Part shown: positions 55,016 through 64,000 of the stretch, one piece after another
How positions within the stretch are numbered: the stretch's first letter is position 1
How the letters are laid out: each line of letters begins with the position of its first letter
From: Paulinella micropora
Taxonomy: Eukaryota; Cercozoa; Imbricatea; Euglyphida; Paulinellidae
Assembly (NCBI GenBank): GCA_019918135.1
Contig: WBZZ01002099.1
Coordinates: 15,001-79,000, forward strand
Length of the DNA stretch: 64,000 nt
Direction of reading: 5' to 3'
Notes under the pieces: generated by a model
Told to the model about the DNA's origin: nothing
The model's database searches: none
What the model saw: only the letters and a program-made list of their open reading frames with translations
Position numbers and translations under genes: made by a program

Positions 55016-55084
55016 GTGACATTTTTTTCTTTTATCACGCGTCGGACATTGAAAGCTGCATGTGGATTAATCTCATAGTGCCCA

Positions 55085-56051
55085 TGTCAGATCATGTCTT
55101 ATTAAAATGTTTTTATACCATTGTTGTTACTTGGCATTTTTATCGCAACATATGAGTGCGAAGGTCAATCGGCAAATGGATACGACACCGTAGAAGGGGA
55201 TCGCTTGTGAGTTTAGCGATGGTGTTCCTGGTACGACCCTGCTTCAAGTATCCAGGGTGATGTTCTCAAAAAATGTTCTCATAGTAGACATATTAAATTT
55301 TTTTCTTTGGATATACTTAATATCGTCATACCAGCACGGTCCGTCTCTACTTGTGTCAGCATATCGCATGGTCGGGCTCACTCACCCCGGCTTTGGATAT
55401 AGTTATTAGGTCTGGCCCCCTAGTACTATATTAAGGTAACCGATTGAAAACAAGGGTATGTTATTAAAAGACAATGTATTTACTGATCGGAAGTGTTTTT
55501 GGAGAAGGAGAAAAATTATGACGCTGCTTTTAGTTTAATAGTAATACTATTTGTTCTTGACATACTGCCTCAGAATTAAGCCACGGGGGGACAACAAGTG
55601 TGGAAGGAGGAGTTTTTATTTACAAAAACGAGGCTGGAGATTTATAGTTGACTCCTGTCTGGCGTATGCGTTTTATATATCCACTGCTCAATAAAAAGTC
55701 GGTAATACAACCAGACACAAATCCCCAAAAGAGAATGATGTCTCGTTATATTAGCTCAGTAAAGCCGAAAAGAAACCGGCAACAGACCAAGGTTAAAATG
55801 GCATTAGGTCAAATCCGGCCAAACGATATTGAAAATAATGGGAAAAAACTAGGTGCACCTGACACAAGAAAAAGGGTACTTTTTACCGGCTATCCGGGGG
55901 TGATGCCTACAGTACCCCTTCTCGTTTTTATGACGGAAATATGCAATATTTTCGTCATATAATTGCTGATTTCTTTTCTGCACAAACGCTACGGGGTGTC
56001 GCAACTAAATGCATTAACCCACGGATAGACCTATCTTCGGGGATTGTAACA
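55085..56051 (+). repeat. 3' LTR of G3 with internal inversion
   Basis: 967 bp. 55085-55686 matches the first 602 bp of the 5' LTR; 55687-56030 is the reverse complement of 45568-45911 (344 bp); the last 21 bp match directly again. Four bases (CACC) at the left boundary are missing, accounting for the length difference of four. Confidence 0.92.
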
Positions 56052-57500
56052 GATATCAAAATACTTCCGAGAACAGGGTAGGTACCAAAAGACGCTGGGT
56101 TGGTCAATTTCAGTTTATTTAGTACATTCTCTTGACAGACTACCTGTCCCTTTCGAAACAATGCAAATTCTGAGAACTGAAGAGAATATTTCAAGTGCTA
56201 TCACAAGTTGTGTAGCGGTTGGAGTTGTTCAAGTCAGTCTGGAAAAAATATAGTAAAATGCCACTTTATTACCTGGTGTGTTGCATATTTTACGTATCAA
56301 TAATTATGAGTGGGGCCCGGACGTATCAATAATTATGAGTTTTAGATATGAGGGGAAAAGGCAATAGTTAACATTTTCTAAAAAGCTAACCCGCGGCTAA
56401 ATGAAAATAAATTAATCTGTTAACTGCAGTTGAAAACGTAACAACTACAAGTTATGACAGTTGATAGATTCAAATAAACGGGAAAATGAAGTAACGGAAT
56501 AAAAAATAGAAGTGTAAACTTGAAGTAAAAACTTTACCTTAGAAAGTTTAACATAATATTAATGTTCCGGGTCCGACGGTACGGTATTCATTCCGATAAC
56601 TTCCCTCCCACCCCTCCCCCCCCTTGAAGGTTGTAATTGCGATCGAAACGAATCGTAACAGATAATTGACCAATTGATATTATAATTGTAATATGTGAAT
56701 AAGTATAAAAAGAAATTAAATCAAAAAGATTTAGCATTTCCGACGTTACGTGACCAGTAGTTACCGTTACTAGTGTAGTTTGATTTGTCATAAGGACGGA
56801 TAGTACTAATTCCACTTAATTATTTAGTGATACAGCCTGTGGACAGTATACTTTGCCACTCTAGTGGCAGTATTAACTTAATCAGTCTTAGTATAAATTT
56901 CTAGATAAGTACGGATACAGTCATTATATTTTCCCTCTTTCTTATTGTTGGAACTATAATCCCGGCGAGGCTTAATTAATACCGTCACTATGATAGTCGA
57001 GGACCGGCAGTACTATATGATCAGAGTAACGGTGTCGGTAGAGCCATTACTTACGATCCTGCCAGTCAAGTCACGGTTACGCGGGGCGTCCTGTTCGCGC
57101 CTTTTCTTATTAAAGCTGTAGTACTGCCATTTGAGTGTTGTAGCTATCTTAGGTCATTATATTAATAATAGTGGTCTAACAGGTTATCGAGCCTTGATTA
57201 GCGAACTCTGAGTTAGCAGCTTTAATAAGTTACACAAAGTCTGGAAGAAGAGTCATTCTGCCTTCAACAGAGAATCTAACGGGCCGGTCAAAAAGAGTGA
57301 AAAGTCAACGGTATTAATAAATAATGGTTTTTGGCAGGTCGTTAAAGTGCTCACTGCAGTCTGATACTACCTCAGAGTCCCCCTCCCTGGCCCCCCCCCC
57401 CCATTCCGACCTGAATCTAAAAAATTTAGATTTGCAGACTCAGACATATTATTAATCTAAACTTGAACTTCGCAAGATCGAAGAACAGTCCTGTCATAGT
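56052..57500. other. AT-rich non-coding DNA between G3 and G4
   Basis: No supported gene. A 20-bp direct repeat (56292-56311 and 56321-56340) flanks the 9-base GGGGCCCGG. C-runs occur near 56615 and 57392. Confidence 0.6.
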
Positions 57501-58032
57501 GTAATGCCCCCAACTATAGCTCGTAAAAAGTCGGTAATACAACCAAACACAGTCCTCAAGAATGAGAATGATGTCTCGTTGTATTAGCTCAGTGAAGCCA
57601 AAAAGGAAAACGGCAACAGACCAGGAATAAAATGGCATCAGGTCCAATCCGGACAAATAATACTGAAAAACAAGCTGGTGCACCTGTTACCAGGAAAAGG
57701 TACTTTTTACCGGCTATCCGGGGGTGATGCCTACAGTACCCCCTCCCGATTTTATGACGGAAATAGCATTTTCGTCATACACCTTCTGATTTCTTTCTGC
57801 AAATAGTACAGTGCGCTATGGAGTCATGCCACACAGCGCATCGACCCACGGATAGACGCTAAAAGACGATAAATATATCCTCATACGGCACGTCAAAGCG
57901 GATTCTCTAGCCTTTCTTGTAAATTTTGAACTCCTTCCCCTCAATTTTTTTTTTTCGGCAGTATGTCAAGAACAAACGTACTATTAATAAAAAAATACAA
58001 GCAACGTGGTGCTGTATTCCCCCTTGATCTCC

Positions 58033-58102
<70 letters not shown>

Positions 58103-58529
58103 CAGGGAGATCGTAAGTACATTGTCTTTTTTAATGACATACCCTTGTATAAGGCGGATATCCTATAATATAGTATTAGGGGGCCAGTCCTAATAGCTAT
58201 ATCCGAAGTCGAGGTGTATGTACCCGACCCTGCGATATACCGACACAAGTAGAGATTGACCGTGCTCAGGTACGACAGTATATAATCTATCGTAAAAAAT
58301 AATTTAATGAAAGTTTCAGAGAACATTTCATTTTCGAGAACATCATCCCAGGACTTGGAAAGGGTCATACCCGGGAACACCATCGCTCAATACACTAGCG
58401 ATCCCCGTCTACGGTGTAGTATCATCGTCGATCGACCTTTCGCACTCGTATGTTGCGATCGAATGCCAAGTTATATCACTGAGTCTTTTTAATATTCATA
58501 TTGATAACTGATGATGCATGATCAAATCA
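57501..58529 (-). repeat. 3' LTR of G4 (family B)
   Basis: About 1030 bp, related to the family A LTR (shared blocks around 57520-57760 and 58140-58460). The left boundary TGTAATGCCC is shared with G2. The right boundary is inferred from TG at the matching place, because no second full copy is present. A (TTA)n tract interrupts it. Confidence 0.8.
58033..58100. repeat. (TTA)n microsatellite inside the G4 LTR
   Basis: About 22 uninterrupted TTA units. The same place in family A LTRs has no such tract. Confidence 0.95.
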
Positions 58530-58590
58530 TGATACGCCGTGGGCAATCAATCAGTTTGTTTGAGACTCATAAAGAAAAATAGTTTCTTTG

Positions 58591-60330
58591 TCACTGCCTT
58601 CGTCGTCTGGCGCGGATTTCTTTGCCTGGTGGAGGACCACCAACAAAAGTCAGATCGAACTTTGACTGTTCGAGAATGTCCCAGATCTTATTAGGGATTC
58701 CGCCCAACGATAATTCAAAAGGGACATCAAGCACTCCTCTTGGCAGTGTCTGAATGGTCCACGCAGTGTAATCCTTGTCTCTGGGAGTAATTGTATCATC
58801 CCATGTCTCGAGACTTTTTGCGTCTTTATGTACTGGCAGATAATGTCTTGCCTTTGGAACCTCAACCGGGTCCATACTTCTCCAGAACTGGAGTATCAGT
58901 TGTACTATCTTTGCGGCTGATGATATTTCGAGTGTCCGTGTGACACGCATCTGTCGTGGGACCGCCACGACCCGCATCAAGTATAAGTCTGAGAGAGTGT
59001 CATCAGCGACATGTTGTTCCGCTGGTCTCATCAGATAGAAAACATTTTTCACCCATGCGATGGTTGCTATCGCATCGCCTTCCTTCCATCGCTCATGGAC
59101 AATCTCAACGTTGCCCGCGTTTGGGTCAGTGTCCGTCCCCTCCTCCTCCTGGTGGACGTCCTTTGATCTCATCGACCTCATCGCCTTCCTCGGTTGGTCG
59201 TTGATAAGATCATTCCGCGCTCTCCTTAGCTGCGCCTCTGTGGTCTTCTCCTTCTTTCCGCTATGCTCTCGCGGAGACTTGGACTGAGTCCCCACCGCGC
59301 TTATGCGGTCAGTCTTCTCCTTACTGTCCACCTCACTCTCCTCCTTCTCAGCTATCGGTGCCCGATAAGCATCGTCTTGGTCTATGCCAGCCTCCTTGTG
59401 GATGGGCGGCACCTCTTTGAAATCATCCTTCATCCGTTTTAACGCCTCCTCAACGGATTCATCTTCCAGTAAGAAGGGATCATACTTAATCAGCCTTCTT
59501 ACATTCACAATTTGCACCTTCCCTCTACCCCTGATCTTGTAGTTCAGAGGTCCCGTCTGTTCCATAATCTGATAAGGTCCTTTCCAGTGAGTGAACAGCT
59601 TAGAGCTGACTCCCTTCGGGACTTGAGGATGGTACAATAGTACAATATCCCCGACCTGGAACTTGATCTGATCCAAGTGCGCTTGTCGCACCCCTTCAGC
59701 ATCAGTCTTTCGGCGCTCCGCCCCTCTATGCGCCCTGACTATTTGTTCCGCCTCCATCTTCACTCTAAGTCTCATCCCAAACAACTCATCCGCATCCGCC
59801 CAAGTGTCTTTTGGGTGAAGGAGCGAAGTCGGGATATCAGGCTCACGCCCATATACTAACTGATATGGCGAGATTGAGCTCTTCGAGCCTCCTAACCGTA
59901 GAGGGTAGACAGTTCATTGCAAACGCAAATGATGGTGCTGCCTCGACCCATGCTCTTTGATTCTCCTTCTTCGTGCAATACATCTTTAGCGAGGCTTTGA
60001 GGGGTCTGTGTACCCGCTCGATTTTCCCATTTGCTCACGGGTGATAGGCAGTAACATATTGCCATTTCATCCCGTAATACTTAGATAGTTTGTCGATGAC
60101 CTCGTTATTAAAGTCCGAGCCTCGATCAGAACATATCTTTCTTGGTACTCCGATCTGTGAGATGATCCTATCGATCAGCGCCTCGGCCGTCGTCTTGCCG
60201 GTAACGTCTTTGACAGGAATGATCCACACATAGTTGGTGGCTCTGTCAATAGCCGTAAGGAGGTATTTGTAACCATCCTTCGATTCTGGGCAAGGTCCCA
60301 CATGATCAATGTGTATAAACTCAAACATCC
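58591..60330 (-). pseudogene. Integrase core and C-terminal extension of Pol, G4
   Basis: The core holds H-I-D-H-V-G, C-S-D-R-G-S-D and the region before N-G-K-I-E. One C is missing from a run near 60330 relative to G2, shifting frame before the core. A CGA-to-TGA change near 60038 stops it in the P-R-A-N-G-K motif, and a small indel lies near 59896. From 59784 to 58591 the extension is open: H-W-K-G-P-Y, V-A-D-D-T-L-S-D, and the end E-I-R-A-R-R-R-R-Q. Confidence 0.86.
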
Positions 60331-63300
60331 CGCATGAAGAGGAAATTCGCCAATCAGGCCGAAATTTGCATTCAGTGGTGTTTTGTTTATCTTGCACGGG
60401 ATGCATGCATCCACCGCCTGATCTATCTCCTCCTTCATCTTCTTCCACCAGCATCGCCTCGCTACGAACATGTGAGTTCGTTGTCGACCCTGCGCCAAAA
60501 GTGGGCAATTGTGGGCTGCGACAAATATAAATCGTCTCAGACTCTCCGGTACCCAAAGGGTCCATTTGTCCGGCTGTGACGCATAGCGACCGTGAAGGCC
60601 CTTGTACCACAGTAGACCATCTCTCCATCCCATCTCCTTCATCTGATCTTTGATCGCTTTCGTCATCCGTAGCTCATCCGGGTTCTGATATAACTGTATC
60701 AGTTCTTTAAACTCCGGATCTTGAGCCTGTTGTTGCCTCCATGCGGTAGGCGAGGCTATATGGATAGTACCATCTTCTAGCCTTACCCCGATTCTTTCCG
60801 GGTCATCGTCTAGGTCACTTCTCCGCTCTTGAGGAGGCTCCGCATAAACATCCTGCGTCTCCTCTTCCTCTCTTATGTTCGCCTTCGCATTCTCATATAC
60901 CTCATAGGACCACTCAGCGTCCTCCTGGGTATGTAGCTCACAACATATCCCGTGATCCGGGCCTTGTGGACTGTACCGTAGACCTGTGCGGTCATATCGG
61001 ACTCCACTCGCCATCTCCATCGCCTCAATGTGGCTGACCTCATACACCTTGTCAGTGGACAAGTCTTCCATCTCCACCGTGGACACCAACGCCGATACTT
61101 CTGAGTTAAACTCTAGCCTAGAGAGGCTATCAGCGACCACATTTCGCTTTCCCGGTAGATGGACCATTGTAAAATCGAAACAAGACAAGAACGCTTGCCA
61201 CCGCGCCAGCCGTCCCGTCTGTTCATGATTCATCAACCATAACAGGTTATGATGATCAGTTCTGACAGTAAATTGAGGTCCTCCCCACAAATACTCTCTG
61301 AGCCTCTTGAGGGCCCATACTACCGCCAACGCCTCTCTTTGCCTTGTGCAATAGTTTCTCTCCGCCGCACACAACTTCCTACTAATAAATGTGATTGGGC
61401 GTAATTTCTTCTCCTCATCCTCTTGTTGTAATACAGCCCCAATCGCAAACTTAGATGCGTCTGTATCGACTACGAATTGTTTCGTAAAGTCGGGCATCGT
61501 TAACACCAGTCTTCCGTCTTTCGGGTCTTTGTAAATGAGATCTTTGAGCGCATGAAACGCTTGCAAAGCCTCTTCGTCCCACTTCTCAAAGTCTCCAAAA
61601 TCTATCATTTTCTCCAACTTAGCCCGTGTTGCACCCCAATCGGGTATAAACTGGCTATAGTATTGCGCCATCGCAAGGAATGAGTGCAATTCAGTGCGGT
61701 TCTTCGGTATCGGTCGATTCATAATCTCCTCCCTCTTCTCTTTGGATATCGAGACTCGATTATGGGAGATCTCGTACCCTAAGTATGTCACACTCGTCTT
61801 GGCAAGTTGACACTTCTTTAGATTGCACTTCAGGCCAAAAGCTCCGATGCGCCTGAATATATCGGACAAATGATCGATATGCTCCTCCATTGTGTTAGAG
61901 TATACGATAATGTCATCGATATAGCAAAATGCATATTCTCCCGCCTTCTGTCCCCGCCTTCTCATAAAGCCACCGTCAGACAAATCATCGTACTGACTGC
62001 TCAACATCTTCTGCATCGCCTTCTGGAAAAGTCCTGGGGCTTGCTTGAGGCCCATCGGAAGCACTTTCCATTGGTATATTTCCATACCCACCACAAACGC
62101 CGTCAGCCATCTGGACTTTTCCTCCAGTGGTATCTGCCAGAAGCCATTCTTAAGGTCAATGACCGAATAGAATTTTGCATTCCGCAGTACTCTCCTTCCT
62201 TCTTCTAATGTCGGGAGAGGATTTCTCTCTTCCTCCAGCACCTTGTTAACACGAGCATAGTTAACTGTCAGGCGCCATTCTCCTCCTGGCTTCGGCACTA
62301 TTCTCGGTTGTGAGACTATTGGAGATGTTGATCTCTCAATAAAGTCCTCATTGAGCAGCTGTCTTGCTAGCTCCTCCGCTATCTTCGCCTCATGTATACT
62401 CAAATTCGCCCTTCGTGGTGCCGGTGACGGCTCCGCACCCGGTATTTTGTAAATAACCGCAGTGAAATCTTCAGGCTTGACACCACCTGCATGTGGAGGG
62501 TCAAAAATTTCCTTGTTCGCCTCTAATTTGGCTTTTAAAAGCTCCTTCTCCTTCTCCGTGCCTACTCCTTCTTCCAATATTTTCCGCGCCGCCTCTTGAA
62601 AATCTTCATCAGACATCTGCTTATGTTGCTTGAGGGGTTCTCTGTCCTCCTCCAAGCCTAAGTCCTCTTCCGAGACATCATCTAGGCCCGTCTTTTCATA
62701 CGTGACCGTGTCCGGCTCATCATCTTTACCGAGCTCCACCAGCATGTCAATGAGTCTCGCGTATTGCAAAGGAGCTTTACGGGTGTAAAAACCATCAAAG
62801 CATGTGAATGCTTGCGGTATCAATTTCAACTTGTCGAGGTCTCTGAGCTTCCGCTTGTATGCACTGCTCTGCTCACGAGTTCCCATACGACAAGCCACCA
62901 CTAGCTGTTGCTTGCGAGAGGGTACCGGTATAGGATGATCAATAAGCCGGTCCCTTATTTCCTGCGCCCATATCGCCTTCTCATTATATGGCAGGATAAT
63001 AGTATACGGCTTATTATTTTCGAATAAAGTCCGTAAGCATTTCTTCACTTCAGACAGTGAACGCGGCCACGTGGGCTCGTCACCCCAGAAATCAGTAATA
63101 AAACTTTTAATAGTTTCTGGTGGAGTATCCGGGATTCGCCCCGTTCTCCTTGGTACAAACGCCTCCCTTTTTTCTTCTCCTACTTTCGCATGGAAACAGT
63201 ATCCGTTAGTAATATGGACATCTGTTCCTACTCCTTCCGCGAATCTCGCCAACGACGGGCTTCTTTGTGCGACACATATAATCTCCTCCTTTCGCTTCTC

Positions 63301-63996
63301 GATTAAGTCATCAATAGACTTTTTGTCCCAATGGCATGTCGGAACTGTGACAGTGCACACTTGGGATTCCCAATTGTCGGTCCAGGACAGCTCATCCGGT
63401 CTTACGACATGGGGGTGAACGTACACCTCAAGTGCCTCATGTGCGATGGCCATCTTTTTGTGATCCGTCGCTAGACTCAGCTCATAAGCCTCATAAGAGT
63501 CAGTAGCGTTGAAGGGATCAATATCGTTCTCTTCTCCTCTTTTTACTCCATATATCACTCGCCGTGCGGCGCAATCAATCACAGCCCCCATCGTAGCCAA
63601 TTGGTCATACGATAGTAATATTGACCCGTGGTAACCGGGGACGACATAGAGGTCCATACGGTATACTCGTGCGGATTTCAATTTAAAGGTCAGTGTGATG
63701 ATTCCCGTGATATCCGTCCGGCTGCTCACTCCTTTGAGAGTGCCCGTTGACTTTTTCATATTTCCGTCCACCCAGTCCCGGTATCGATAAAAAAACTTCC
63801 TGCCGACAATATTAATATTCGCCATCGTATCATTACCAACTTTTAATATTGTCTTCAATGTTTCACAATAAAGTTCCGTATAACACAGAGCATCGGGCCT
63901 GTGTATATTGGCTGCGAGAACAAGAACTTTACGTTCCAAATTTTGGAGTCTTGTCTCTAAGCTTTTCAACTCCTCCTTCTTCTCCTCCTGCTTCAC
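60175..63996 (-). CDS. Protease-RT-RNase H-integrase zinc region of Pol, G4
   Basis: 1273 codons open to the right edge. In order: coiled lead, protease D-T-M-A (63831-63820), RT Y-I-D-D (61923-61912), RNase H D-T-D-A-S near 61465 and T-D-H-H near 61255, and integrase zinc region ending C-I-P-C near 60395. The protease-RT boundary that is broken in G1/G3 reads through here (W-G-D-E-P-T-W-P-R-S-L), as does the RNase H-integrase boundary. After about 60330 the frame continues by chance for some 50 codons past a deletion. It is the best model for the ancestral protein of these families. Confidence 0.9.
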   Translation of the reverse strand: MKQEEKKEELKSLETRLQNLERKVLVLAANIHRPDALCYTELYCETLKTILKVGNDTMANINIVGRKFFYRYRDWVDGNMKKSTGTLKGVSSRTDITGIITLTFKLKSARVYRMDLYVVPGYHGSILLSYDQLATMGAVIDCAARRVIYGVKRGEENDIDPFNATDSYEAYELSLATDHKKMAIAHEALEVYVHPHVVRPDELSWTDNWESQVCTVTVPTCHWDKKSIDDLIEKRKEEIICVAQRSPSLARFAEGVGTDVHITNGYCFHAKVGEEKREAFVPRRTGRIPDTPPETIKSFITDFWGDEPTWPRSLSEVKKCLRTLFENNKPYTIILPYNEKAIWAQEIRDRLIDHPIPVPSRKQQLVVACRMGTREQSSAYKRKLRDLDKLKLIPQAFTCFDGFYTRKAPLQYARLIDMLVELGKDDEPDTVTYEKTGLDDVSEEDLGLEEDREPLKQHKQMSDEDFQEAARKILEEGVGTEKEKELLKAKLEANKEIFDPPHAGGVKPEDFTAVIYKIPGAEPSPAPRRANLSIHEAKIAEELARQLLNEDFIERSTSPIVSQPRIVPKPGGEWRLTVNYARVNKVLEEERNPLPTLEEGRRVLRNAKFYSVIDLKNGFWQIPLEEKSRWLTAFVVGMEIYQWKVLPMGLKQAPGLFQKAMQKMLSSQYDDLSDGGFMRRRGQKAGEYAFCYIDDIIVYSNTMEEHIDHLSDIFRRIGAFGLKCNLKKCQLAKTSVTYLGYEISHNRVSISKEKREEIMNRPIPKNRTELHSFLAMAQYYSQFIPDWGATRAKLEKMIDFGDFEKWDEEALQAFHALKDLIYKDPKDGRLVLTMPDFTKQFVVDTDASKFAIGAVLQQEDEEKKLRPITFISRKLCAAERNYCTRQREALAVVWALKRLREYLWGGPQFTVRTDHHNLLWLMNHEQTGRLARWQAFLSCFDFTMVHLPGKRNVVADSLSRLEFNSEVSALVSTVEMEDLSTDKVYEVSHIEAMEMASGVRYDRTGLRYSPQGPDHGICCELHTQEDAEWSYEVYENAKANIREEEETQDVYAEPPQERRSDLDDDPERIGVRLEDGTIHIASPTAWRQQQAQDPEFKELIQLYQNPDELRMTKAIKDQMKEMGWRDGLLWYKGLHGRYASQPDKWTLWVPESLRRFIFVAAHNCPLLAQGRQRTHMFVARRCWWKKMKEEIDQAVDACIPCKINKTPLNANFGLIGEFPLHAGCLSLYTLIMWDLAQNRRMVTNTSLRLLTEPPTMCGSFLSKTLPARRRPRR

Positions 63997-64000
63997 CTCA

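Larger units (their letters stand above)
44962..56051 (+). mobile_element. Ty3/gypsy LTR retrotransposon G3 (family A), nearly complete
   Basis: Plus-strand element with 971-bp 5' LTR, leader, gag, pol and 967-bp 3' LTR. Both LTRs start TGTCAG and end TGTAACA. Protease-RT-RNase H-integrase order defines Ty3/gypsy (Metaviridae). No target duplication is visible (GGCAA left, GATAT right). The 3' LTR has an internal inversion. Gag has one frame change; pol has at least five breaks, all shared with G1. Confidence 0.95.
57501..64000 (-). mobile_element. Ty3/gypsy LTR retrotransposon G4 (family B), incomplete at the window edge
   Basis: Minus-strand element with its 3' LTR at 57501-58529 and pol from 58591 to the right edge. 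Gag and the 5' LTR lie outside. It has the longest uninterrupted pol frame in the window (1273 codons), but its integrase carries at least two breaks, so it is not fully intact. Confidence 0.9.

Noticed and set aside
13968..56051. G1 and G3 as halves of a large inverted segmental duplication
   Set aside because: Similarity stops at the element ends, the flanks differ, and the 5' ends have different LTR lengths; separate insertions fit better.

Overview
The window looks like nuclear DNA of a eukaryote whose lineage I cannot place. It is built almost entirely of LTR retrotransposons in various states of decay, with microsatellites, minisatellites and one short candidate spliced gene between them. 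Pointers to a eukaryote are long terminal repeats, Ty3/gypsy and Ty1/copia pol domains, GT...AG introns with CTAAC-like branch points, and long (TAG)n, (CTTT)n, (TA)n and (TTA)n tracts. I see no rRNA, tRNA, CRISPR array or bacterial-type operon.

Layout. 226-10871 (minus): a degenerate Ty1/copia-like element between short (~150 bp) repeats. It has gag, protease, integrase, reverse transcriptase and RNase H, and downstream of pol an unusual three-exon reading frame with 23-residue STPR-like repeats. 10872-13967: AT-rich non-coding DNA, then a GC-rich block. 13968-24299 (minus): gypsy element G1 (family A), inserted in that GC-rich block with a GAAC target duplication. 24300-28964: the rest of the block, then repeats and microsatellites. 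28965-34410 (plus): element C, a copia-like gag-protease-integrase fragment. 34411-43951 (minus): gypsy element G2 (family B), joined tail-to-tail to C. 44962-56051 (plus): G3, the most complete family A element, with both LTRs. 57501-64000 (minus): G4 (family B), running off the right edge.

How the parts work together. In families A and B, Gag ends in a CCCH-type zinc finger and a Gly/Arg-rich tail. Gag and Pol lie in one frame separated by a single UGA, so readthrough would give Gag-Pol. Pol runs protease (active site DTMA) - reverse transcriptase (YIDD) - RNase H - integrase (HHCC, DD35E) - GPY/F-like region - a long extension ending in an Arg cluster. No copy is intact. G1 and G3 share at least five identical inactivating changes yet sit in unrelated flanks, so they were probably copied from an already defective RNA using proteins made elsewhere.

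The most interesting signals are these: two elements of different families start at the same internal LTR nucleotide, probably the RNA start; the 3' LTR of G3 carries an exact 344-bp internal inversion; and the copia-like element carries a spliced STPR-like gene with a duplicated exon.
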